Shown: piece by piece, positions 35,889 to 47,753 of the stretch
Layout: each line of letters opens with the position of its first letter
How positions within the stretch are numbered: position 1 is the first letter of the stretch
Assembly (NCBI GenBank): GCA_024752435.1
Contig: CP103022.1
Coordinates: forward strand, 434,001 to 498,000
Origin: Allantophomopsis cytisporea
Lineage: Eukaryota; Ascomycota; Leotiomycetes; Phacidiales; Phacidiaceae
Direction: 5' to 3'
DNA: 64,000 nt
Notes under the pieces: generated by a model
What the model was told of the DNA's origin: nothing
Database searches by the model: none
The model's input: only the letters and a program-made list of their open reading frames with translations
Program-made: the position numbers and the translations under genes

Positions 35889-36859
35889 CTATAGGCCTAG
35901 TGCGCCATAATCTCCCTTCAATGAACTCTGTGGAGCTCTTCGCAGTTGGCTTGTACGGTCGTTTGGACCGACTTTATCAAAACGGTGCGCATTTTCACCG
36001 GGCCCTTGTTGAATAACCAATGGATGTGATCCATGACCAACATTATCAGACTGTTTTGCCAGTTTCTCTCGATGAATCTTGTGTCTGAGCTCCCTTTCAT
36101 GCCGCCTTACCAGTTCTTCTGCCCTCTGGCGCCGCCTCTCTTCCTTTTTGGCTTTCTCCGCCTTTATAGCACCTCGCTCTGCTCTCCTTTTGCACTTCTC
36201 CTCCCTCTCCTGGCTTATTTTCCATGGCGGATTGAGAACATCTTTCTTGAAACTGCTTGCTTCGTTCCAGCATTTGACCTCTTCGTTTGTGTCACGAATT
36301 AGTCGAATTTGCTTCAGCTTTATCTGCATTTGTTCTCGGAATACGTTCAAAGCACCGTGGATTTTAACCACAGATCCAACATCAATATTCTTGAAGTTCA
36401 ATTTTGGTCCGTCAGGGCTAATGCGTGATTCCTCGCTTTGTTCCTTCGAATTTATGATTATCTCCGGTTGAGCATTTGATCCAGTAGTAGTTTTGATCAA
36501 GGGCTTAGGTTCAGGTTGTGGAGGTGCAGTACAGATTGCTTCGATATTGACGCCGCTGCTGTCATCGAGTATCAAGATCAAACGCGTTGCAAATTGATCA
36601 ATGGAGACAACGACGCCGGTCAGCTTGACCCATCTTATCGGATGGTTTTCATAGAAATATATGTTTTGTCCTATAATTATCTTCAGCTTCAACGTCCAAG
36701 CACTTCATGACAGATTACCTTACCTTCGAAGCCTTTCACCTGTGAAAGTTTGTGTATATCAGAAGCTAAGATTGGACACCATGTACCGAGCGTTGGTGAA
36801 TCAGTGTGACAGTGAGCTGGGTAGATACGTGGCTCATGTGCTTTGTCCTTTGAGGTCAT
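35889..36859 (-). CDS. STN1: CST complex subunit Stn1 (telomere OB-fold protein)
   Basis: Two exons, 36859-36724 and 36670-35889, give 305 aa; the splice (GTAAGG...TATAG) joins VKGFEG to QNIYFYENHPIRW, the conserved Stn1 junction. Stn1 caps telomeres with Ten1 and helps fill in the C-strand. The OB fold runs from about residue 45 (HPIRWVKLTGVVVSI) to 150, with the DDSSG turn and the strand VVKIHGALNV. A poorly ordered insert of about 45 residues, rich in Pro/Ser, interrupts the fold. The C-terminus is a long basic helix (about 175-230, Arg/Lys/Glu-rich) and not obviously winged-helix domains. The ATG at 36859 (MTSKDK) was preferred over any upstream extension. Confidence 0.82.
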
Positions 36860-37332
36860 GGCATCTTGGGTTGTCGGATTGTGTAAGAAGTATTGAAGCC
36901 GTGACGCGTGTCCTGAATGTGGCAGACGTGACAAGGATAACACCAGTAACACGTACTCACGTGATTTCTGATACTTCCTATTTGGTAAAAAGCAAAATAT
37001 CTTTAACCTTCTTCGATCATGAGACTACAATTTGATAGTACTAATATATTGTGCTTCTCAAGAGCAAAATATAAAACACAAGTACGAACATTAAAGCGGT
37101 TGATATTCATTGATTATTTCATTGTGTCTGCAAGTATTTCTTAACGCCTTTACTTACGCCCCCCAAATAAGCTCCCCATGCTCCCATGCTCCCATCTTCC
37201 TATGCTCCTATGCTCCTATGCTCCTATGCTTTTCGAAAAAGAAAGAAAAAGAAAGCGAACGCGCGTAAACGAGGATAGACCCCTTCGAGATAGCCCTGCT
37301 GTCTCTCTATGCAGAGTCTCTTTGGCACCCAG
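36860..37332. other. Spacer between STN1 and the DnaJ gene
   Basis: Same-strand spacer with an 8-bp repeat downstream of the DnaJ gene. It is AT-rich at 36980-37100 and no exon is supported. Confidence 0.4.
37178..37230. repeat. 8-bp tandem repeat (ATGCTCCY)
   Basis: About six and a half units of ATGCTCCC/ATGCTCCT follow each other with one degenerate unit (ATCTTCCT). It lies about 100 nt downstream of the DnaJ stop codon, probably in its 3' UTR or terminator region. Confidence 0.88.
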
Positions 37333-38347
37333 CTAACGCCTGGCACGCTTGTGACCATTGCCCTCAGAACTCGGTGCTGATTTCGCTGGTCTTCCTCTCT
37401 TGAGTCTTGCAGCGGCAGCTTGGAAAGCCTCCTCTGAGATCTCATGCTCGGCTTCTCCCCTGTCGTCTGCTTCCTCATGTCCTCTGCCCTTTTTCTTCGC
37501 ATTACCCTTTTGAGTTTTGCTTCCACCATATTTCGCTTCAAGATTTTCCAAGAAAGTGCTTCCTCGGCTCTGCTGTCGTCCCATGATCAATGCTTTGAGT
37601 GAGTCCTCGTCTGCACCACCTTTCTTACCCCTGCCTCTTAAGTTAGGAATTCCCAGCTCAGTGGCAAGGTCCTCAGCCTCCTGTGCCTCTGATTTGGCAC
37701 TCTTCATTCTTTGCTTCTTGGACTTTTTTGTTTCCTTGACGAAAGCATCATAACATTTAACATTGCCATTCTTAATTGACTCCCGGAAAAGTTCTTGAAA
37801 ACGCTCCTCGTCCTCTAGAGGATTGCTGAGCATGACTACTTCGTAGATCTTGTTCATGTCTCCCTGATGTTCCTCGAATGCTGCCAGCAAGTCATCCCTC
37901 TCTTCATCAGAACCTTTGTACTCCTTGCTGAACTTCTCAATTGCGCCATTTGAAATTGCGTCTTGGAACTGTTCACGATAGAAATCGCTCCAATTGAATC
38001 CATTAGCATCGGCGATAGACTCTGAGGTAGAACCAGTTTGATCAAAGCGCTTTCGACGAGTAGGATCAGAGAGCACAGCATAAGCGAAAGCGATGGACTG
38101 GAAAGTAGTATGGGCCGTCGTTTTGTTTTCTTCAGTGGCCTTATCTAGACACCAAATTGATTAGCTATTGAGTCTCGGTGCTTCGGAGCTTTGGTGACCT
38201 TAACTGACCTGGATGATGCTTCAATGCAGCTTTGCGATACGCGGACTTGACCTCATTTTCTGTCGCAGTCTTCTCGATGCCGAGGACCTCATAAGGATTG
38301 ATACTTGGAGGCGGCTCGTCAAACAGCTTTTCACTGGTGGATGACAT
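37333..38347 (-). CDS. J-domain protein, DNAJC9-like
   Basis: Exons 38347-38209 and 38144-37333 give 316 aa. The J domain occupies residues 18-85: NPYEVLGIEKTATENEVKSA, then HHPDK with the catalytic H45-P46-D47, then FAYAVLSDPTRRKRFDQTG. The intron splits the Asp codon of HPD, so a prediction using only the first exon would lose the motif. The middle region (NWSDFYREQF, DDLLAAFEEHQGDMNKIYE, RFQELFRESIKNG) matches the DNAJC9 family. Human DNAJC9 is an Hsp70 co-chaperone that also handles histones; the role here is inferred. The C-terminal ~130 residues are Lys/Arg-rich with nuclear-signal-like ends (LKRGRPAK, GHKRARR), which fits a nuclear protein. It is divergent from SLH1. Confidence 0.86.
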
Positions 38348-39456
38348 TTTGTATATGATGATAGGTGTTGTTACGGAGATTAACGGTGCGGGATTTGAAG
38401 GATTCGGGATGTGAGAGCAGGTTTATTGATTCAGGATGTGCTCGAGGGACGAAAGAACACCCGTAAGACGCGTTAATTGATTATGGAACGCGATACACTG
38501 TGATCTACCAGGCGGCCCCGCCTGGCAGAATTATTCTGGAATAGAGATAAGGTAGCTGCTAAAGTACATAGTACTGTTCACATACCAAGGACGTAGCGCA
38601 CTCCGTGCTCCGACCAAAATTGCCTATGTTTTGGTTCCAAGTGAGAGGTCCTTTGTAAGATACATTCACCAGATATTTCTGAATTGTTTGAAACTCAACC
38701 GTTAGGACTTGGCGTAGTGATGTCGTGACTGACCAGTTGAGATCGACTCGAATGAATAACTAGAGAAATTGGTGACAATGCCAGGAGCGATGCAACTCAT
38801 AGATATCAAGCAATGTTGACGATTGCAGTAACTTGAGTAAGGCTGTCGAGTATTAGGTACCTGTTTTCGCTGTGACCGCATTTGGCTACCCGGGTATTTA
38901 TTTCGACTGGCCTTGAATAGGTATGGAGGTGGACGCAGCTGCGAGTTTTACAATTTTCTGGGCTTTATATCTACATACTGCCTTACGCGGCTTAATCGCT
39001 GTACCACCATAGAGACATTTTGCAAGTCAATTGGAAGTTTACGTAACCACGTGCTTACATGTTTGATATGAACGAATAGGTACCTAGGTAAGTAGATGAT
39101 AGGTAAGGTACCTGTAGGTGTATCTTACTTTGTGTTGTACTACTACGGACAAATGCATGCACACTCGTAGGCTCTGGCAGTTTCCGTTCGCCAGTCGTCG
39201 CTTGTCTACCTAAACACCCCAACTGTCACTTTGTGACTGTCCTGTGACTGTGGCTGCGACTGGACTGTGACTTCGTCATACCTCAGGTACAAAGTACCTT
39301 ACCTTACCTTACCTTAAGGTACCTACCTACCTCACCTAACTCAGGTCTAGAGCATCTCCACCACGTGCACAAATTTATTCTTCACATGTTCCATTCCCTT
39401 GATCGAGGATACTAAGAGTGAGCTGTTCTCTATACTGAGTCTGATCACCATCCGAA
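38348..39456. other. Shared divergent promoter of DnaJ and SLH1
   Basis: A 1.1-kb gap between two outward-facing genes. It holds TGTGACTG repeats (about 39229-39272) and AGGTA/TACCT tracts (39078-39118 and 39286-39335) with GGTACC palindromes. No coding exon is evident. Confidence 0.5.
39286..39335. repeat. TACCT tandem tract with inverted partner
   Basis: ACCTT repeats run into AAGGTACCTACCTACCT, so the tract is partly self-complementary (AAGGTACCTT-like). The opposite orientation, AGGTAAGTAG...GGTAAGGTACC, lies about 200 bp upstream near 39079-39112. It is 120-170 bp upstream of the SLH1 start codon. Confidence 0.75.
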
Positions 39457-41049
39457 ATGGCTTCAACAGCATCGAACACTGCAGAAGCACAATGGATCGC
39501 CCAGCTTGCAGCCATGCGTACGGCTCTGGCAGACCTCAAATTACCGCCACCCAATCCCGATGTCTCCCACTATGGCTCAGATATCGACCTTGATGATGAT
39601 GAATTTACATCTGGAAATAGTGGAGACGATGTTTGGGATTTCATTAGCGATTCTGAGGACGCATCACTTAGTAGTGGGCTGGAAGATGATCTTGCCAACG
39701 GAGATATTAACAGTGAGAACTATGGGCCACAATGGCTGCGAAGTCGCTGCATAGGCTTTGCAAATCGCAAGCAGGGGCTTGCAGCTGAAGACCTTCAAGA
39801 GCAGATCATGGCACTTTTGTCATCAGATAGTGTGGAGGAAGAGCTTCAGTCCACCTTGACGGACATTGTTGGCTTTGATGACTTGGATTTTGTTATCGAA
39901 CTCATCTCTCACCGAAAAGAAATCACAGCTCCAGTGGTGTTTTCCTCCTCAAGGGCCGTTGATGGATTGGCTGGACGTCTTCAGACTAAGAAGCAGAGAG
40001 AAGAAGCTTTGAGGCAGCGGGATTATGAGCATAAGAATGCGATTCTTGGACCAAGTCTCGACCGAGATGGCCCTCAATACCCCCACGTTTACAAGGCGCA
40101 TCAGGCGGGAAACACTTTGGGTGCTGGTGGAAAGAAGTACTCTCTGCCACTAGGGAGTGAAAGAAAAGAACATGAGAACTACGAGGAGTATTCCATCCCT
40201 GCAGGAAAGGTGGGAACACTTGGTGTGGGACGCAAGCTTGTCCAAATTTCAGAAATGGATGGTCTTTGTAAGCGCACATTCAAGGGCTATAAGACACTCA
40301 ACCGTATGCAGAGTCTTGTGTACCCTGTTGCATACAAGACGAACGAGAACATGCTTATATGTGCTCCTACTGGTGCTGGTAAGACAGATGCTGCAATGCT
40401 GACCATTCTACACGCCATTGGTCAGAATGTTGCTCCCAATCCTGCAGAGAACCCAGAGGCTATGGATTTCGCTGTGCATGCAGAAGACTTTAAAATTGTT
40501 TACGTTGCGCCAATGAAGGCTTTGGCAGCTGAGATCACACAGAAGTTAGGCAGCCGTCTTGCATGGCTTGGTATTCAAGTGCGTGAGCTCACTGGGGATA
40601 TGCACCTCACCAAGGCCGAGATCATGCAAACTCAGATTCTTGTGACTACTCCAGAAAAGTGGGATGTAGTTACGCGTAAAAGTACCGGTGATACTGAACT
40701 TGTGCAGAAGGTTCGGTTGTTGATCATCGATGAAGTCCACATGCTGCATGATGAACGTGGAGCTGTCATTGAGTCTTTGGTCGCTCGTACCGAGAGACAG
40801 GTTGAAAGCACACAGTCTCTCATCAGGATTGTTGGGCTCTCAGCCACGCTTCCTAATTACATCGATGTCGCGGACTTTTTGAAGGTCAATCGATATGCTG
40901 GACTGTTCTACTTCGATGCTTCCTTTCGCCCTGTTCCTTTGGAGCAACACTTCATTGGTGTGAAGGGTAAAGCGGGAAGCAAACAGTCAAGAGATAACAT
41001 TGATACTGTGGCTTTTGAGAAGGTCAAAGATATGCTTGAACTTGGTCAT

Positions 41050-41080
<31 letters not shown>

Positions 41081-44000
41081 ATACTTTCAACACTTCAAAA
41101 ATGCTTTACGAGAAGGCAATAGATGAAGTTTGCACGGACCTCTTCGATCCCACCTCTCATCCCCATTATGACTCTGCTGTGAAGGATATGAAGAGTTCCC
41201 GGGGTCGCGAACTTCGAGAGCTTCTTCCCAAGGGCATTGGAATCCATCACGCGGGACTAGCAAGATCAGATCGAAATCTAACCGAACGCTTGTTCGCAGA
41301 TGGTGTGCTGAAGGTTCTTTGCTGTACGGCTACGCTTGCATGGGGTGTTAACCTTCCAGCTGCTGCAGTTGTCATCAAGGGTACGCAGGTCTACAGTGCG
41401 CAAGACGGAAAGTTCGTTGATCTCGGGATTCTCGACGTCCTCCAAATTTTTGGCCGTGCAGGTAGACCTCAATTTCAGGACACTGGTATTGGTATGATCT
41501 GTACAACTCATGATAAGCTGGCCCATTATCTTGCAGCTGTGACTCAGCAGCAACCTATTGAGTCCAAGTTCAGCTCAAAACTTGTGGACAACCTTAATGC
41601 AGAGATCTCCCTAGGCACTGTGACTTCAATTCCTGAAGCCGTCCAATGGATTGGTTATTCCTATCTTTTTGTACGAATGCAGCGTAACCCACTGACCTAT
41701 GGTATTGATTGGGCCGAAGCTCGAGATGATCCTACCTTGGTTCAGCGGCGGAGACTGCTCGCTATTCAGGCTGCTCGAACATTACAGCAAAGTCAGATGA
41801 TTATCTTCAACGAGACTACTGAGGAATTGAGGAGCAAAGACGTCGGTCGCATTGCGAGTCAATATTATATATCGCATACTAGTGTTCAAATATTCAACAC
41901 GATGATGCAGCCCAATTCAAGTGAGGCGGATGTCTTGAAGATGATCGCAATGTCTGGGGAATTTGACAATATTCAGTCACGGGATGAAGAGTCTAAAGAG
42001 CTGACAAAACTGCGAGAAGAATCTGTTTCTTGTGAAGTCGAAGGCGGGAATGACTCGGCACACGCAAAGACGAACATCCTGCTGCAATCACATATTTCAA
42101 GAGCACGCTTAGACAACTTTGCTCTCTCGAACGACCTTAACTACGTTGCACAGCAATCTGCACGTATCTGCCGTGCTCTCTTTATGATAGCACTAAATCG
42201 CGGCTGGGGATACCAGTGTTTGGTCCTGCTTTCCTTGTGCAAATCGATAGAGAAACGCATCTGGCCTTTCCAGCATCCTCTTCACCAATTTGAACTGCCG
42301 ATGCCAGTTCTTAGGAATCTAGACGCTAAAGAAGGGACGGCTTCAATTGAATCACTGCGAGATATGGATGCGGCAGAGATTGGTTCTCTGGTGCATAATA
42401 TCTCTGCTGGAAAGACCATATCCCGAATCCTCGACAATTTTCCAACTCTCAGTGTTGAAGCAGAAATCGCTCCTCTCAATCGCGATGTTTTAAGAATCCG
42501 TCTCTATTTAACACCGGAATTTCGATGGAACGACCGACACAATGGCAAATCCGAAAGTTATTGGGTTTGGGTGGAGAACTCTGAAACTTCTGAAATATAC
42601 CATCACGAGTTTTTCCTGCTGAATCGTAGGAAGATGTACGATGATCACGAACTCAACTTTACCATTCCGCTGCAAGATCCTCTTCCTTCTCAGATCTACG
42701 TCAGAGCGGTTTCCGACAGATGGCTAGGCGCGGAAACTGTCACCCCGGTGTCCTTCCAACACCTCATTAGGCCGGACACAGAAAGCGTCTATACTGACCT
42801 TTTGAACTTGCAGCCATTGTCCATCAGTGCTCTGAAGAATCCCTTATTAGAAGAGCTTTATGGCCAACGCTTCCAATATTTCAACCCGATGCAGACACAG
42901 ATCTTTCACTGTTTGTATCATACTTCCGCGAACGTTCTACTTGGATCGCCCACTGGAAGTGGCAAGACCATAGCGTCAGAGCTTGCTATGTGGTGGGCAT
43001 TTAGGGAGAAGCCAGGCTCCAAAGTGGTATATATCGCACCTATGAAAGCACTGGTTCGAGAGCGAGTAAAAGATTGGGGGGCCCGTTTAACAAAGCAAAT
43101 GGGATTGAAATTGGTTGAATTGACAGGTGACAACACACCAGATACTCGCACTATCAGAGATGCCGACATTATTGTTACGACTCCGGAGAAATGGGATGGT
43201 ATTTCCCGTAGTTGGCAGACCCGAGGCTATGTTCGACAAGTCAGTTTGGTTATCATCGACGAAATCCATCTTCTTGGTGGTGATCGTGGTCCTATTCTCG
43301 AGATTATTGTATCAAGAATGAACTATATCGCATCCCAGACCAAAGGCTCTGTTCGGGTTGTTGGAATGTCTACTGCTTGCGCTAATGCAATGGATCTTGG
43401 AAACTGGCTTGGTGTCAAGGAGGGGCTCTTCAATTTCAGGCATTCTGTACGTCCAGTCCCACTGGAAATCTTCATTGATGGCTTCCCTAAACAGAGTTAT
43501 TGCCCTCTTATGGCATCAATGAATAGACCGACGTTCTTGGCTATCAAGACACATTCACCAGACAAACCTGTCATCGTCTTCGTATCGTCAAGAAGGCAAA
43601 CACGTCTGACTGCTAAGGATCTGATCAATCTATGTGGCATGGAAGAGAATCCACGAAGGTTCGTGAGAATGGATGAAGATGATCTTCAACTCAACCTTGC
43701 CCGAGTTAAAGATGACGCTTTGAAGGAAGCTTTAAGCTTTGGGATTGGTCTGCATCATGCTGGTCTTGTTGAGTCCGATCGTTCATTATCCGAAGAGCTC
43801 TTCGCGAATAACAAGATTCAAGTTTTAGTCGCTACTAGTACCTTGGCATGGGGTGTCAACCTTCCAGCGCATTTGGTTGTTGTGAAGGGCACTCAATTTT
43901 TCGACGCCAAAATTGAGGGTTATAAAGATATGGATTTGACCGATGTATTGCAAATGCTTGGGCGAGCTGGCCGTCCTCAGTTCGACACTTCTGGTATTGC

Positions 44001-45375
44001 TAGAATCTTCACGCAAGACGACAAAAAGGCATTCTATAAGCACTTCCTGCATACTGGATTTCCCGTTGAGTCGAGTCTGCACAATGTTTTGGACAATCAT
44101 TTGGGTGCTGAGGTCTCGGCCGAAACCATTGGTACCAAGCAAGATGCTTTGGATTATCTGACATGGACGTTCTTCTTCCGTCGCCTTCATAAAAATCCTT
44201 CATACTATGGTCTGGAAATATCTGCTGAAGAGCACAATACCATTGCGGCCCAGCAACTAGCCAATGACTATATGATTGACATGGTGAACAAATCTCTTGA
44301 GGAACTTGCTGAGTCTTCATGTCTTGAACTTCATCCAAATGGCGATGTTGACCCTACTTCATTGGGAAAGATTATGAGTTATTATTATCTATCTCATAAG
44401 ACCATTCGTCATTTGATTAAACATTCGAAGCGGAACGCCACTTTTGAAGATGTCTTGAGGTGGATGAGTAATGCAATTGAGTATGACGAGTTGCCAGTGA
44501 GACACAACGAAGACTTGATCAATGCTGAATTGAGCAAGAATCTGCCTTTGAGTGCCGACGGTTTTGATATGCCAATGTGGGATCCTCATGTTAAAGCATA
44601 TCTGCTTCTCCAAGCGCATATGTCCAGGATCGACCTACCAATCACAGATTACGTCGGAGATCAAACTTCTGTTCTGGATCAGGCAATTCGTATTATCCAG
44701 GCTTCTATTGATGTCCTCACTGAGCTGGGCTTCCTCTCGAGTGTCCTAAAGATGATCGAGCTCCTACAAGCTATCAAATGTGCGCGCTGGCCAACGGATG
44801 GCAGCATTTCCATCCTTCCTGGTGTGGAACCATCAGTCTCGTCCTCCGAGAAGCAACCGACCAGTACTTTAGCCACCCTTGCTAGTTCAACAAAGCCCAA
44901 CTTAGAGAAGATCTTGCGTTCTCTTAACGTGCCATCTGCTCTTAACGGGCGCTTCCATAAGGCTGTTAATTCTCTCCCAGCTATCAAGGTCGATATAAGC
45001 AACATCACCGCACTGGGGCTGACTGTGAACATCAGGAGACAGAACCCCATCAGCGAGCGGGAGGCTCGCATCTATGCACCACGCTTTCCCAAGCCGCAGA
45101 GTGAGGGTTGGTTTGTCATTGTTTGTGATACGGGCAAGGACGATATCCTGGCTCTTAAGAGAGTCGGTTGGAATCAAGGTGCCAGTGTGGGAAATCGTCC
45201 CAATGCCAAGAGCTCGATCAAGCTACCAGTGGTAGAGCTAGATACTGGCATAGCTACAAACAAGAAGGTAGATGTTATGGTTATCAGTGATGGATATCTG
45301 GGCTTGGTACATAAGATTGAGAATGTAGATATTCCCGCGCCACCAACGGTGGTGGACGATGGAAAGAAAGAGTAG
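39457..45375 (+). CDS. SLH1: Slh1/ASCC3-type Ski2-like helicase (ribosome quality control)
   Basis: An intronless 1972-codon gene, within a few residues of yeast Slh1 (1967 aa). Two Ski2-like helicase cassettes are present. In cassette 1, APTGAGKT is at 303-310 and DEVH at 425-428, with the ATP-coordinating Q region GYKTLNRMQSLVYPVAY. In cassette 2, SPTGSGKT is at 1164-1171 and DEIH at 1268-1271. Each cassette is followed by a Sec63-like domain (HMSRIDLP and HISRARLDNF motifs). Slh1 belongs to the RQT complex that splits collided ribosomes; the animal form ASCC3 also acts in alkylation repair. The related spliceosomal Brr2 is longer with a different N-terminus. The N-terminal 90 residues are acidic, as in RQT helicases. 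Confidence 0.9.
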
Positions 45376-45821
45376 CTGTTTCTAGTTAAATCATAATTCA
45401 TAAACCTCTGCACATGATCATGGCATAATTATAGCAAATTTATATTTACATACCTTCATTTTTAAGCTCAGAAGACACGAAAGTATTTCAGTATATTACT
45501 AATAATGTGATTTGTGCTATGTCTAATAACAAAAGAGCAACAGCGAATGGGTGCTTCCAGAGCACATTCCATTAGCTATACTTCCCCATATATCTAACAA
45601 CTGAGAGCTGTGGTGTACATGAAGAGAGCATCAGATTGATCAAACTTTTTCCTTTTCTCATCACAGTATAGCGCTTGTTTAACCCGACAATACGCTGAAT
45701 CCTAAATATACCATGGCCGCGGCAGATTTAAGGGGTATATACAATCCAAACTCTTTATGTGCATTAAAATCCCAACGCCTTCGTTGTACAAACCAAAAAA
45801 AATTTATCTTTGCTACTGTCA
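45376..45821. other. Convergent intergenic region
   Basis: It lies between the stops of SLH1 (+) and the disordered orphan (-). It is AT-rich and carries only 3' UTR sequence as far as can be seen. Confidence 0.4.
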
Positions 45822-47753
45822 CTAGACACATTCGAGAACGACACGCTCACTCTTTCGATATCTATGGTTGCTCTTTTGTTGTTCTGTTACGACAGTAAGA
45901 GTTGGGGTTACTGGCTTCTTTTCGCCAATGATATCGGCTCCCGCTCCTACAAGGATTTCGGGGCTTGGCCTTGATGAAGGGCTTTCGGTTCTCGTTCTTG
46001 TTGTCCCATTGTGCGTGTAACCTTTAGGAGCCTTAATAGGTATAAGCAATTGCCGTTGGCGCTGTGATACAGATATTTGGCGGGCTATCGAGATCGCAGC
46101 TGCAACTTCTGCTTCGTCTGCTGTCGTGGGCCGGCCTGTTGGGATAGAAGCTGGTGGAGATGCGAAGGGGCTAAACACATAGTGTTGTGGTGCAGCATAG
46201 GAAGAGGGGGTGGATGATGTGGACGATGTCAGCGTTGTGCCTCGTGCCCTCTCGCGCACTGTCGTTTTGGCTGACTGCTTATACGGTGACGAGGGTTGAG
46301 GTGAGGCGCTTGACCTTGACTCCGCCCAGTCTGGCTCAGTGAACGGTGGCCTAAGAAGGTCCTCTTCGGGAAACCCTTCCTCATCGGACATACTCGTTGG
46401 CGATAACATGAGATGACTCTCATCTGGACTCCACTGGTGATTCTTGTGGAAGGGTTGCTCCCCACTGTGGGGTGGGGTCGAAGCAAGCATCACCACATGT
46501 GTTTCCTTTTGGGATATGTTTTGTCCAAAGTTCTCCATATGTGGGGACAATGTGGGCGGTGAAGTGAACGATCGTTGCATATGCGTGCGAGGTTTATGGA
46601 TTTGCTGCGGAGAACTCTTCGCATTTGGAGCAGTAGCTGGGAATAGTGAGAATGTTGGTGTGCTTCCAGGTTGTGGAGAAGTGGCCCGCCGAGGACGTTT
46701 GAGTTCAGCAAGAAATTCTGCTTCCTCTCGTTCCTAACACGATTAGCATTCAAATCCAAACAATACAGGAGTCTTACATACCTTGACTGCTATCGCCTCG
46801 TTGACAGTCTTAAGTTTATCTAAAGTGGCCTGTCTCCGGGCTAACAAGCCGGCTTGTTGGCTTTCGCTATATCCGGTCTGCAGTACACTTCCAAACATAA
46901 CACTGTATCTTTCCATCCTAATAGTGGGGATATCAACTCTTAACATTGGTTCTCCGTCCAGGAGCTCCGGTGGTGCTGTAAGAGTCCTTGCATTCGTGTT
47001 CTTTTGTCCTTGACGAGGTTGGTTAAAGACCGGTGCAGTGTTGGCTCTCCTGGTCGAAGGTCTAGCAACTTTCCCTGAATCAACTTCATTGATATCATCT
47101 GATCGAGCTTGATAATACGTGCTGGGAGAGGCAGCTTTCTTGACACTAAAAAATCTTTTCCACTTGCTGCCCTTTTGTTTTGATCCGTAGTCTGGCATTG
47201 TGTCCGAGGTGATTGCTATCTTGTGGTGAACTTCAGATACAAGGGGAAGTGGCCAAGATGCTGCAGAATTATCAATTTGTGAAGGGCTTCCTAGGGCCAT
47301 ACCAATCCCAAGGGAATGAGCGTTCATCTCGACGAGATCTGCAATTAGAAGTTCGGAACTAGACTCGCGCTTCGATGGTGCCTGTGTCGAGGAAGGCGGG
47401 GTCACCGTTGTGGTCGGTACAGAGACAGGCTGAGGAGAATTGGGCAAGAGAATGGGAGAGGCCACGCGGTTGGCAGCCAGAGGATTGAAATGCATATCAT
47501 CCTGGGTGGTATGTTCGGCGACGATTCTTCGAGAAGCAGGGCCACCTGAGGTAGAAGGTCGTTGTGGAAGGGCAGACCCAGTAGACCATGGCAAGTCGAA
47601 CGGGTTGGCGGATTTCAAATTGATAGTTCGAGGCGGCGCATTGTTTGAGACGTGAAGCGGGGCACTGATCACTGGCCCCGTGTTTTGTATGGGACTCTCT
47701 ACACCATGATCGAGAGATCCAGATCCGGAGGGTGTGGTGGTTGTGGCTACCAT
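45822..47753 (-). CDS. Hypothetical disordered protein, 627 aa
   Basis: Two exons, 47753-46782 and 46733-45822, are joined by a 48-nt intron (GTATGT...TTAG). The protein is Ser/Pro/Thr-rich and almost wholly disordered, with recurring SP/TP sites suited to proline-directed kinases. A short conserved-looking central segment is SKWKRFFSVKKAA, followed by RVDIPTIRMERYSVMFGSVL and a helical stretch running across the splice (ARRQATLDKLKTVNEAIAVK-EREEAEFLAELK). This central block is the only candidate functional unit; its IRMERYSVMFGSVL part resembles fungal proteins annotated only as hypothetical. The frame continues upstream of the chosen ATG but turns repetitive (His/Ile/Pro), so I take that as 5' UTR. 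I propose no function. Confidence 0.72.

Noticed and set aside
43825..44190. 121-codon antisense frame inside SLH1
   Set aside because: Fully overlapped by the helicase cassette; a mirror of its codon pattern.
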